Source of the DNA: Parapristionchus giblindavisi
Lineage: Eukaryota; Nematoda; Chromadorea; Rhabditida; Diplogasteridae
DNA length: 64,000 bases
Reading direction: 5' to 3'
NCBI GenBank assembly: GCA_943737045.1
Contig: CALSFV010000269.1
Location: 248,001 to 312,000 of the forward strand
Shown here in pieces: positions 41,876 to 52,373 of this stretch (position 1 is the first letter of the stretch; each line of letters begins with the position of its first letter). The notes under the pieces were generated by a model. That model was not told where the DNA came from, made no database searches, and saw nothing but the letters and a program-made list of their open reading frames with translations. The position numbers and the translations under genes were made by a program.

Positions 41876-42620
41876 CTCTGCACCAACTTCGATTAATTGA
41901 CCCTGAGATGGTAGTCAGTTTCATGTGATGTTCATATGTCGAGCAAAGAAAAACGAAAAGCAAAGAAAAAGAGATAGAGATTGTGTAAAGCTAGCACAGT
42001 TTTCTCTGATGTTTTTTTTCTTTTTAAAGGTGGACTCCCGCGAATATTTTCGTGAACAAACTGTGCAGATAGAATCATAGCAAAAGTTATTCTACATACC
42101 GTACAATATTTATTTTATGATGATTCAGCTTATTGATCGCTAGAAACATGAATGAATCATCAGGCCCCGTGCAGGGAAAGGCGCGCTTTTTGAAAATAGG
42201 AAAGTTCGGCAATAGGATTCGAACCCACGACCATGCGCTTTCTAGTCAGACGTTTTACCACTACGCTAAGGGAACGATAGGTAGTCTCCCTATCTTCTTG
42301 CATATCACTACACCCTTGCATAAGCGAGATGTAGGAAATTTGCATGATCATTCGCGGGTCTCCACCTTTAACAGACCATACGAATCTAACAAGAAGAGGA
42401 ATTATGAATCGGAAAAGTCTGACCAAATTTTTAGCTGACAATAAGGAAGATATACGGTGCGGGCTGGGTTCCACGTGGTGATATCAGAATTATTATCCAA
42501 TGAAACGTGGGTACCAGCAGACCAGAGCTGTAATGATAACCTAGAATGACAGAGATTCATCAAAAGTTTGATTATGAGGCCAACGATTACGCTCACTACA
42601 ACTTTAGCCTATGCAACTGT
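41876..42620. repeat. Outer part of the left inverted-duplication arm, with tRNA-like repeat
   Basis: 42,435-42,545 is a diverged inverted match of 46,700-46,835 (GGTGATATCAGAATTATTAT against GTGATAATTCTGATATCACC). The inverted duplication therefore extends beyond the gene bodies. 42,190-42,270 on the minus strand is tRNA-like: TTAGCGTAGTGGTAAAACG, then GTGGGTTCGAATCC. The anticodon loop GACTAGA lacks the usual U33 and the stem is mismatched, so it is a pseudo-tRNA or SINE head. Confidence 0.6.
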
Positions 42621-45379
42621 TCTGATGAATACATGCTTGCGATAAGAGAAACCATGCGGTTCATGATAAGAAAAGCGAGAGAAAAGGGATTAAAGTATTA
42701 GTGTCATCCATTGATCGGAATGGATGAAGCAATATTATATGTAGTTAAGAAAAAAACATGATTGCCACAAAAACAGTTGTAAGCAATATTTTTTGTCAAT
42801 AACTCATTGGATTCGTAAAAAAATTGAAAATGGAATAGATACTAATGATTTGAGTGATCATTTTCAGCTCGATGTTGCCCTGTTCAACTTTTCAAAATTA
42901 TGTTAAGACAGATAACCACTTTTTATAGTGGATTTTGTCGATTTAAAAATCGGAGCCGATTTAGGTGTTGTGAAAATGCCACTTCTTTCAACGATTGACG
43001 ACGATTGAATCTCCATCATTCTAACATATCATTTTCCATCTTGCTTATCATTATATATCTGGTCTTCTAGTTATCGTATCGACTTTTTCCAAAAATCAAT
43101 CAGAACGGGAGTGATATGAGCTACAACTTTGCTGTTGACTGCGAAGCTCTCAGATGTAAAAGTGAATAAATTGCATAATAAATCTAATCCTGTTTTAATT
43201 TTTTTACAACCATGCACTTGCGGAGAAAACTACTTGAAATTTCCGTATTCTACATTATCCTACCGTATTCTAGAATATTTCACTGTTTTGTACCGTACGC
43301 TACAGTATCCCACTGTATTGTACCGTAATATCTTGCACTGTTCAGCCGTTCGGTCGCCACCAATTGATCTCGCAATGTTCTCCCATTCATTCGCCGACTT
43401 ACTCGGATCTGCCGCATGGATAGCCAAATAAGATATCGAAGATCAATTTACGGAAGGGTATATAGATCAAAGATCAAAGATCACGAAGTGGTAAATTGAG
43501 TAGAAATAGCTCCTCTTTCCAGGCACGTACGCGCGGCTTGGTAGTGGTCGCCTTTTTCATTTAGGGTTAGGCTTAGCATTTAGGCGTTTATCATATTGAT
43601 TATCAAGTTGATATAAGTAAGGGTTACTGCATATGAAGAATTGGGTCTCTCTGATTCCACAATTCGAATGCATCGTTACATTTGCCTTACGTGCCTACGC
43701 CGTAATCCCCTCCGCCGCGTCTCCGTCGTTACGGAGGAGGTTACGGCGTAGGCACGTAAAGCAAATGTAACGGTGCCGAAGCTTCACAATTGTGAATGAA
43801 GTTCGCAGAAACAGATTTAAATAAATGTGCGGGGGAATAAAAGCAATAAAATAAATGTCATATACTATGTTAGACATTGATAGATCAAGTTCAACATTTA
43901 GCCACATTCATATTTAGTAGATAATAGTTAATATAATCAGTTGGTGTAGTTTGTGAGATTAAATTTAACAAATTCTTCCTCGCTCCCTTTCCTCAACTTT
44001 TATATTTTGTTGTAATATGTTTCTTCTTGATATGAATAGATTTTTTCTAATCTAATACCTCTGACAATCATTTCTGCCTTGAAAAAAATTAATACAATCG
44101 ATAAAAAGATTTCTTCGTAACAAGACTGTTCGGGTAGAACCGAAAGACGTATCTCTCCCTCTCCCCTCCCATTCTCTCCCTCTCCCCCTTCACTCTCGCT
44201 CTACCTCTCTTCCACCAATCCCTCCCCTCCTTCTTCCTCTACTCGACTCGCCCCTCACCCCATAGCAAGCGCGCGATCAAATCTGCCATCGAGCATTGTG
44301 GTGTACTGGTAACGCGTCGGTCTTCGGATCGATGCATCGATGGTTCGACGTCCGGCAAGTGCAATCGTCTTTTGTCGAATTGTTCTGAGATTTTAGGCTT
44401 AGGCTAAGGCTTAGGCTTATTCTTGACACGGTGCCAAAAATAAGGTTAGGGTTATTCTTGGCACGGTGCCAAAAATAAGGTTAGGCTTACTCTTGGCATG
44501 GTGCCAAGAATAAGCGTAGGAGTTGATATAGTGTCAGGGATAGTTGTTTGTCCCAAGGACTCCCGCGACTCCCAAACTCTGCAATGACGTTCGCGGTACT
44601 CGGTCACACGACCGACAGACGCCAGGGCGCCAGAATGTCGGCGCCGGCGCCCAAATACCAAACTGTACAAAAGTTGTCAAATTGATCAAACATTGATAAA
44701 ACAAGTGCGAAATGGTCGCCAGGGCCCGTTGCCTGATGATGGTTGCACCATGTGCTCCATCAGCCACTAATTTGTTTTTAGTTTGGGTCTTTCTTTAATA
44801 GGGACAATTGGTCAGTAGATAAGAGGATCCACCAGAACAACACGGGTTTTACGGTTGAAAGTAAGGTTCAATCACAGCAGAAAATCAATAATAGATCATC
44901 TATGGCTTTTGACACTCGATTGTAGAAAAATCGATAAGCAAGACACTAAACAACCTGTTCCATAATTCCTGGCATCAAAAAGCTTCCCTATATTATTCTA
45001 CCGATTACAGTAGTTTGTACCCAAAAATATGCATTCGACTACTGTAGTATTATCTGTCATTCCGTGACTACGGTATTCTTAAATAAATCGGGATAATCGT
45101 GATGCCACCTGCCACTCCTTCTACCTCCAATTGTTAGTAAGAATCAACTTTTAAAACCCGTCGCATATCTGCCGCGCGAAAGATAACCAAAAATTTTTGA
45201 ACACGAGTTCGATTCCCCCAACAGCATTTCATGTCTGCATGGTAATTCCAGCAAAAAATTGCTGTTTCAATGGCAATAAAGTCCGAAAAATCTTCTTTGG
45301 CTATCTTTCGTGCGGCGGATATATACGGTTTTCGTTCAAAAAATCAATCAACTGCAGCATTTGAAAGTTGATTCTATTA
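42620..45379. other. Spacer between the divergent lipase twins
   Basis: No gene is supported. It holds a weak minus-strand exon-like segment at about 43,340-43,430 (SANEWENIARSIGGDRT), GATCAAAGATCAAAGATC at about 43,466, and a palindromic MITE at 43,670-43,786. TTAGGC-like runs are at 43,561-43,585 and 44,393-44,420, followed by a ~37-bp direct repeat (TTCTTGGCACGGTGCCAAAA, 44,425-44,512). A tRNA-derived SINE is at 44,285-44,390, and a palindromic element with ATATCTGCCGCGCGAAAGAT ends at 45,163-45,331. Confidence 0.5.
44393..44420 (+). repeat. Interstitial telomere-type repeats (TTAGGC)
   Basis: Four near-perfect units run TTAGGC, TTAGGC, TAAGGC, TTAGGC. TTAGGC is the telomere unit of Caenorhabditis and many other nematodes. 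A weaker run (TTAGGGTTAGGCTTAG) is at 43,561-43,576. Confidence 0.75.
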
Positions 45380-46544
45380 GGTTGAGTCATAATTAACCGT
45401 GGATTTTGAACTTCAACTTTGACTTGAAAATTCTTTGTCAATCAATGATCGTGTGAATCATAGTAGCCACCATCAATGTCGATGGTCTTCTGCCAAAGTG
45501 TGGGCAACGGCTTGATTCCCTCCTCTAACCACGCGGCCGCCTTGGAGGCGAAGTAGGAGGTCAGTCACGATTCGACCTTGACTCGATTCTGGAAGTGCGA
45601 CTCACCTCCTTCTTGAAGGCCTTCGCCATGTTGGGGCGCGTATCACGCTGCTGAAAGACAATTCGATCGCCTGCAGCCCGTGGAAATTCGAGTTTCCGCT
45701 TGTGAGTACGTAGTTGGGAAGCGTAATGGGCGGCGTTGATTGTCTGTACTTGGGGTAGCAGCTCCTAGTGGTACACAGCTTTGACACCCCACCAAACACT
45801 GAGTATGACATTCTTCTCGTGTAGCTCGGGTTTGGGGACGTCCTCTGCCTGATCCCACGTGCTCACCCACTGGGCACTGCGCCCAACGTTGTGGTACAGT
45901 ATCCACTTATCATCACCAGTGACGATATTGGCCAGCCACGCGTTGGTCCTTTCGTAGCTAAGCAATTGCCTGGTGAAGCCGACATGGTCATTCTTGTTCT
46001 TCTCGTTCAGGATGTGAGGAAACCATCGGCTCATCTTTCGCTCCTTGCCGATTGAGCGAAGTTCGCGAATGATGGTAGACTGTGACACACCAAGAGTAGA
46101 GACCATTTACCTGGTGGTCATAAACTAGTCTGCCTCGATGCTATTCTTCAGTAGGTCCAAATGGAAGCTTTGATGACCATCTCGACCTTCCGCTTCTTCA
46201 TATTGTAGTTCTTTCATGTGAACCGATGGAACCAATATAGCACCGTTGTTAGAGAAGGGGTGTCCGAATGGTAAACTTAAGCCATGCGCCGTTGAATATC
46301 AGGGACGTTGAGGCCAGACAGGAAAAGGAAAAGCATGGCATGCCGAACATGTTGTTTCTTCGGATGGAAATTATTCATCATTTCTTAGCTGACCGGGGAC
46401 AATAATGACTGATATCTCGGGGAGTGAGAGAGATAGGGGCATATTGTATGTGTGCAGTATCGCGAGACAGGAGGTGTTATCACAAAAGAACGGCAAAAGT
46501 TCAAAGTCGAACCACAAAAATCCACGGTTAATTATGACTCAACC
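45380..46544 (-). mobile_element. Inactive mariner transposon with transposase pseudogene
   Basis: The terminal inverted repeats are GGTTGAGTCATAATTAACCG and complement, with TA on both sides (45,378-45,379; 46,545-46,546). The minus strand encodes a mariner transposase. Visible parts are VSTLGVSQSTIIRELRSIGK, the WFPHILNE region, IVTGDDKWILYHN with the first catalytic Asp, and LSVWWGVKAVYH. In the last of these the second catalytic Asp (WWD in active mariners) is Gly, and a stop follows two codons later. Past the stop the same frame continues ELLPQVQTINAAHYASQLRT and then FQQRDTRPNMAKAF. The element is therefore dead in cis but keeps both ends. Confidence 0.9.
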
Positions 46545-46888
46545 TAATAACTAAGTCGACCATGCTGATTATCGCTATGCAGGTCACTAACCGTAATTTC
46601 AACCATCACAAAAACCATTCCCTAGTTAATGATTTCATTAAAATGATTTCTTTCTTTCAAAACAATCGTCTCTCTAAAGATAGCTTGGTGCATGAATCAT
46701 CCTGCATGTGCATCCTTCCATCAAGCTTATCATTATTAGTTCTTATCTCTAATCATTTTGTCGACCACGTTTTATTGGGTGATAATTCTGATATCACCGC
46801 GTGGAACCCTGTCCACATCTTCCGTATTGTCAGCTAAAATGTCACATGTTTGCAATTCATAATTCCTCTGCTTGCTAGACTCTTAACT

Positions 46889-47247
46889 CTGGTATTTTCA
46901 AACTAGTAGTTTACTTATATTTCCCACTAGCCGTAGACTTGCAAGTCTACGGCTAGTTAAACGTAAGTTTACTAGAAGTGGTGTATAATACGGTAGTGCA
47001 TTTCGTCAAATGTTCTTTCACTAGTAGTAAACTAGCCGTATACTACTAGTCTGTGACGTCACGTAAGTAAACTACTAGTTTGGAAATACCAGAGAAGCTC
47101 AGTGGCCGTATGCAAGAACAACTGGAAAACTGTTTTCCGGGAAAATGTGACGTCATTAGCGTAGGCGGAGGATTTTTGGAAAACGCCTCCGCCTACTCTA
47201 ATGACGTCACATTTTCCGGGAAAACGGTTCTTGCATACGGCCACTGT
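46889..47247. repeat. Two adjacent palindromic MITEs upstream of lipase D
   Basis: 46,889-47,095 belongs to the CTCTGGTATTTCCAAACT-end family with a CTAGTAGTTTACT core. 47,100-47,247 has arms AGTGGCCGTATGCAAGAAC and the complement, with an inner GTGACGTCATTAG. A half copy of the latter is at 5,022-5,105. Confidence 0.75.
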
Positions 47248-47403
47248 TCAAAAAGAAGAAGAAAACAGCAGGGAAAACTCTCCTTGTTTTGAACACTTTT
47301 TTTGCTCATTTTCTTAGTTTCATTTGGTTTCTTTTTGCGATTTGTTAACTTCAAATAAAACTGACTACCATCTCAGGGTCAATTAATCGAAGTTCGTGCA
47401 GAG

Positions 47404-50400
47404 ATGATGCTGTTATTGTTCATGGTCTTCATTGTCACTGTTTCTGCAGCCACACACGAGACTCCATATGTGGATCCCGAGCTCTTCCTTACAAATGTAT
47501 TTTCTTTGCCAAAAATCTTAGCTAATCATACGCAACTCAACTTTTCTTTGTCTATCGATTTTGAGGACAAGCATTACGAACATTCAATTTCGGATATGAA
47601 ATTTCTGCATTTAATGATCCTTGAAACTCCAAAATTATCTTGGCATTTCAATCGGAGATGATTCGATATTGGGGTTATCCCGCCGAGGATTTCACAGCCA
47701 CAACAGAGGACGGTTACATTTTGGGAATGCAAAGGATTCCATATGGAAAGAATGGTATGATAATTTCTTCGGAGCACTTTCTATACACTTCATTGTGAGC
47801 ATGATACCTGAATTAATAGAGGCAACAACAGTAGGGCCTGCATTTCAGGACCGAATACGGATGGTTCGTGTCGTCCCGTAGTCTTCATGCAACATGGTCT
47901 TCTTGCCGATGCCACAAGTTATACGATCAACCTTCCCGAACAATCTGCTGGTGAGAACTATCGATGGATTAATTATATATATTTTTATATATCAACTATG
48001 CCAGGTTTTATGTTTGCTGATGCGGGATTCGACGTGTGGCTTGGCAATTTCCGCGGAAACACATATTCCAAAGTGAATCCCATTTTAATATTTCTTATAT
48101 ATAATAAACTGCGCGTTTCCTTCAATGCTTTTCGTTTAGAATCATGTCTCACTCAATGCTAGCGAAGAAAAGTTTTGGGAATTCAGGTAAAGGTTGATGA
48201 AATTAATAATTATGAATATCTAACGCTAAAAAATGAATACTGTAAAATATAAAAAAAAAGTTGAAGAACTTGATGACATCATAATTATGAATTTCTATTA
48301 TAACAGCAAATTGAGTAGATACTGTCAAATATTTCAGTTGGGATGAGATGGGTCAATACGATCTCCAAGCTCAGATAGAAACAGCTTTGAATGTCACAGG
48401 ACAGAGTAGTTTGTACTACATTGGCCATTCGCAGGTCGGTCTTTGATCTTTGATCTTTGATCTTTCACAGTCTTCATTTTATAGGGAACGCTTACCATGT
48501 TTTCCAAGCTCTCGGTAGATCCTGTGTTTTCGAAAAAGGTTGGTGATATTTCTTATTTATATCAGGATTAAAAGCGGCATTCGCACTAATTGTAAAGCAA
48601 ACAAATATACTAACAAAATAACGGGATAATTTGTACTATATAGAATAGCCTTACAGAATAACTTAAAACCATTTTTCAGATCAAGAAGTTCTTCGCGCTC
48701 GCTCCAGTAGGCAGCGTGGGAAATATCCAAGGACTATTGAGAACTTTCTCAGAAAAGTTCAATGACGATATCGATGTAATCTATTTATTTATTTATCTAT
48801 TTATTTGATACATCCGTGACAGGTACGACAGCAAATACAGAAACGTTAAAGGGAGCGTTACCTCACTCAATGGTCTCTTCGACGTGCAATGCTCTCTCGT
48901 TGTTAGAGAACAGAAAAATAGTGTGCGCAATGAAGAGACCATTGAGTGAGGTAACGCTCCCTTTAAGAGAAATAGTAAGAATAATAAATGACTTGGGGAA
49001 GGTGACAGGGGTTATATATCGATAGCCATCAGATTTCCGGTGTTCCAGTAGGAGTGAGGTGGACGAGGCCTCAGAACGGGCCTTACGTGTCCGTATCGTA
49101 CTAATTCTACATTATCTACCTGTGCATCTAGAGCAATAGATATATGGAACTCTTTACCCATCGAATTAGTAAAATCCCCACCATCCCCTTTCCGTGCAGG
49201 GCTAGTTAAGATCTCCCCAGATATAATTATACCTTCTTCTAAGATTCGCCCATAGCTCCCAAACTGCCACTGTAGCCAAGAACCCTCACCGATATCGCTA
49301 CATTAGAGACGGACATCCATCACTCCCTTTATGTCCTTATTTTCTTGTTATGCATATTATGATGGAATAAAGAATAAGATAAGATAAGATAAGATAATAA
49401 AAATCGTTTCAGCTATTCTACGACCTTTTCGGATCTAGAGAATTTCTTCCCAATAGCTGGATCTTTGAACTCTTGGCCGAATGGGTCTGTGGAACTGAAA
49501 CTGGAGGTATGGTTCGCAAAATTTCGATCTCTCACAAAGTCTACATTTTAACGCCTCTTTAAAGGCTCACTCCGAGATGCTTTGAAACTATCATCTCTGG
49601 CAATAGTGGATAGTTTCAAATTTACTGAGTGTGGAGTGGATAAGACAATTGTTTAAAAAATAGCAATTTAAAAAATAACTATTTGCAGAAGAGAAGTGTG
49701 ATAACGTGCTGACAATGATCACTGGTCCCGAATCACCAGATCAATTCAATGCTGTAAGATTGTACTTTATCTTTAATATAATAACTGAAATTGTACAAGT
49801 ATAGGATTGCATGCATAATAAATATACATTTTGAGATGTGAATTTTGTAAATAATAATAATTTTTTGTAAATAATAATTTTGTAAATAATAACTCATACA
49901 GTAGTGGCCAGAAAGATATCATATTTTGGGTTTTTGAGGATAACTTACCTTGTAGCTATCCGATCACCTTGATTTTTTTTTAAATAGTGTACTCATACAT
50001 GTTTCACAATGCATACCGAGATATGGGGTCGGTTTTTGAACTTAGACGACTTCCAGGATACAGTATCCCAAAATTACCATATGACAAATTTTGAGTACTT
50101 GAAGTTGTGCACATTCCTGTACACTAATCTTGTTCCTTGAATGTATGTTTCAAGCTAATTCTAAATCCTTTGGATTGTGAACACGCGCAATAAGCGTGGC
50201 TCGATGTCCTCAAACCCCAAACTAATTTTACTATATCCGCACTGGCAACTCTTTCTCGGAGACACAGAAAGCGAGAGCGCTTGAGCAGAGATTTAAATCA
50301 GCTCGGGTGTGCATTTAAAGGCACGCGGGCAATCTTCTCACGCTTTATTTACATAGTTAGATTTTCTTTCAATTTATGGGGAAAAAATAAATATGTGAAT

Positions 50401-51697
50401 ATATTTCTACAGAAGTCGACATTGTTTATATTCTACTAGAGAATAGGTTATTGAGACTTCCCCGACCATCTTCACCTTCCCTACTTTCCCATTGTCTATT
50501 CTCCCCATTCTATTTCCTTGTGCAAATCTTCTTCATTTATATCGTTTTTACTTGTTGAAACATCTTCGCGATGTATGATAAATAAATAAATAAATATTCA
50601 GACACGTTCCGAGGTTTACTTCTCTCACAACCCTGCTGGAACATCATCACAGAACGTCGCCCATTGGACGCAAATGGTTGGTGACCTACTTCTAGATCGA
50701 TAGTTCACTAATCAATAATCAGGTCGTGTCCGGAACTGTGTCCCGTTTCGACTACGGTAGCTCCAAGAAGAACCAGCAGAAGTACGGTACGGTAAGTGAC
50801 TATTGATTAGTTGGCGAGATGTTTGAATGGTATTCTAGTTTGATATTGTGTTAAAGAGTATCTTTATGGCGGCAAAATGTAATCGAGTTGTAGACCTTAT
50901 CATTTATTTGTTAGTCATAGACCGAGCTTAGGAATAGATCGTGTTATCAGCTTTAAGATGAAATGATCTAGAATACACATATTTTACTAAAAGAGACTTG
51001 TCTTTTCATTTAACCCACTATTTAGTCGTCTAATGCAATGTCAACAAGGGAACTGACCCCTTGGCTCTTGCAATCCACCACCCCATGCTCCTTTGAAACA
51101 AGCAACATTCCCTCGTAAACAAAGAAAACGAGAGGGCATCGCCCGATCGGAGAGTTTCAAATTAGTTTCAAATTAGGGTGTGCATTTATAATACAGAACG
51201 AGACAAATCTAGAATACGCAAGGTGCATTCGGTTAGTTTTTGTCCTTTTCAGAGTGTTCCTCCTTCTTATGATTTCTCCACTATCGCTACTGATATGTAT
51301 TTGTATTGGTGAGAGATTTTGTCAATTATTTGATTCTTTTAGGAATGTTTCAAAACTCTTCAGATTAATTCAAGCTTCAATTGATATTTTTATTACAAAA
51401 AGAATCTTTGCGCTACGAATTTAATCAAAGAGAATCTATATCAGGTCCGATGAAGACTGGCTCGCTGATCCTCAAGACATCCAGAATTATTTGTTGCCTT
51501 CTCTGAACAAGAACTACGTTAAAGTCTCGATATCTTTTCAAACTTTAAGCCAAATAAATCGATAATTTCAGGGAAATGTCCACCTTTCTGGCTACACACA
51601 TCTTGATTACATTTGGGGATTACGAGCGGCGGATGAAATCTACACTCCAATCATTAACTTGATTGTAAATGAACTCGGAGGAAAACTCAAGTGTTAA
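47404..51697 (+). CDS. Lipase D: secreted acid lipase (LIPL family), inverted twin of lipase B; exon 2 acceptor mutated
   Basis: Exon by exon this matches lipase B in the opposite orientation. It runs from [20 protein letters not shown] (signal peptide) through [68 protein letters not shown] and [20 protein letters not shown] to [18 protein letters not shown] and GGKLKC-stop. The catalytic triad is kept. The one visible defect is the acceptor before exon 2: lipase B has ATTACAG/TCGGAG, whereas here it is ATTTCAATCGGAG with no AG at that place. The next AG is six bases on and would keep the frame, dropping Ser-Glu before MIRYWG. It may be functional or at an early pseudogene stage. Insertions private to this copy are MITE 48,847-48,966, LINE tail 49,035-49,396 and Tc1-like end 49,909-50,230. 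Confidence 0.8.
49035..49396 (+). mobile_element. 5'-truncated LINE 3' end in lipase D
   Basis: [18 protein letters not shown] then PFRAG is read around 49,128-49,200. A 3' UTR like that at 3,888-4,157 follows, and a tail of AGATAAGATAAGATAAG. Confidence 0.75.
49909..50230. mobile_element. Tc1-like transposon end (fragment) in lipase D intron
   Basis: Directly after a TA, CAGTAGTGGCCAGAAAGATAT is followed by TTTTGGGTTTTTGAGGATAA. This resembles the Tc1 inverted end (CAGTGCTGGCCAAAAAGATA type), and further in 'ctcatacatgttt' is also Tc1-like. No transposase frame remains. Confidence 0.65.
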
Positions 51698-52373
51698 ATA
51701 GTTCATTTGAGATTCAAAGCTTTACATGTAATTACGATAAATGATTTGAAATTCGTATATTATATTTTTTTTAAACTTTGTCTGTGTTTGATTTATATCT
51801 TACCAACAAGAATACACAATAGAGAAAAAACTATCCATATGACAGATAATGTAATTGTTCAATTAAAATATTGCCGTGCAACCATCTCTATAGGTCGCTT
51901 TCTATCAACCCCATGCGGTTTCTCTTTGATTTTATGGGTTTGTTCCAAATTGCTACAACATATGTGCTTATTTCATAGTTTATTTATAAGATGTTTCTTC
52001 TATCATAGTCATACAATGAAATGTTTAGTAGATATACTGCCCATGTCGACATGTTCCTTATTTGTTTATGGCCGAATCATAAGTGACAGAAAGTTGAAAT
52101 ATCGTATTTCCAGCGGTTCCACGAATACACACAAACGGTCACAGTCTTGCGTGAAATATGCTTTATTTGTTAATATTCGACCCGGAAAGAACTAAATGCG
52201 AAACGATTGCTGACATTATTTTCTGGATTGCACACGGTCATAAAAGTATTGTAACCCAATAAAAAAGGTGATAAGAAGCGATACTGATAAGTGATTGTGA
52301 TCTTAGACTGTTGCAACAACAACACAACGTTTCAGAGACTTTCATTCGTTCGCACAATATATACAGTCAATTG
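51698..52373. other. Convergent 3' region between lipases D and C
   Basis: The two genes end facing each other here. The open frame at 51,707-52,195 has no recognisable similarity or splice-supported start and is not called. Nothing else is seen. Confidence 0.4.

Noticed and set aside
42190..42270. tRNA gene on the minus strand
   Set aside because: The A and B boxes are recognisable, but the anticodon stem is mismatched, U33 is missing and the acceptor arm pairs only partly. Treated as a tRNA-derived repeat.
51707..52195. 162-aa plus-strand open frame downstream of lipase D
   Set aside because: It lies at the convergent 3' ends, is AT-rich and low in complexity, has no recognisable motif, and nothing supports a start.
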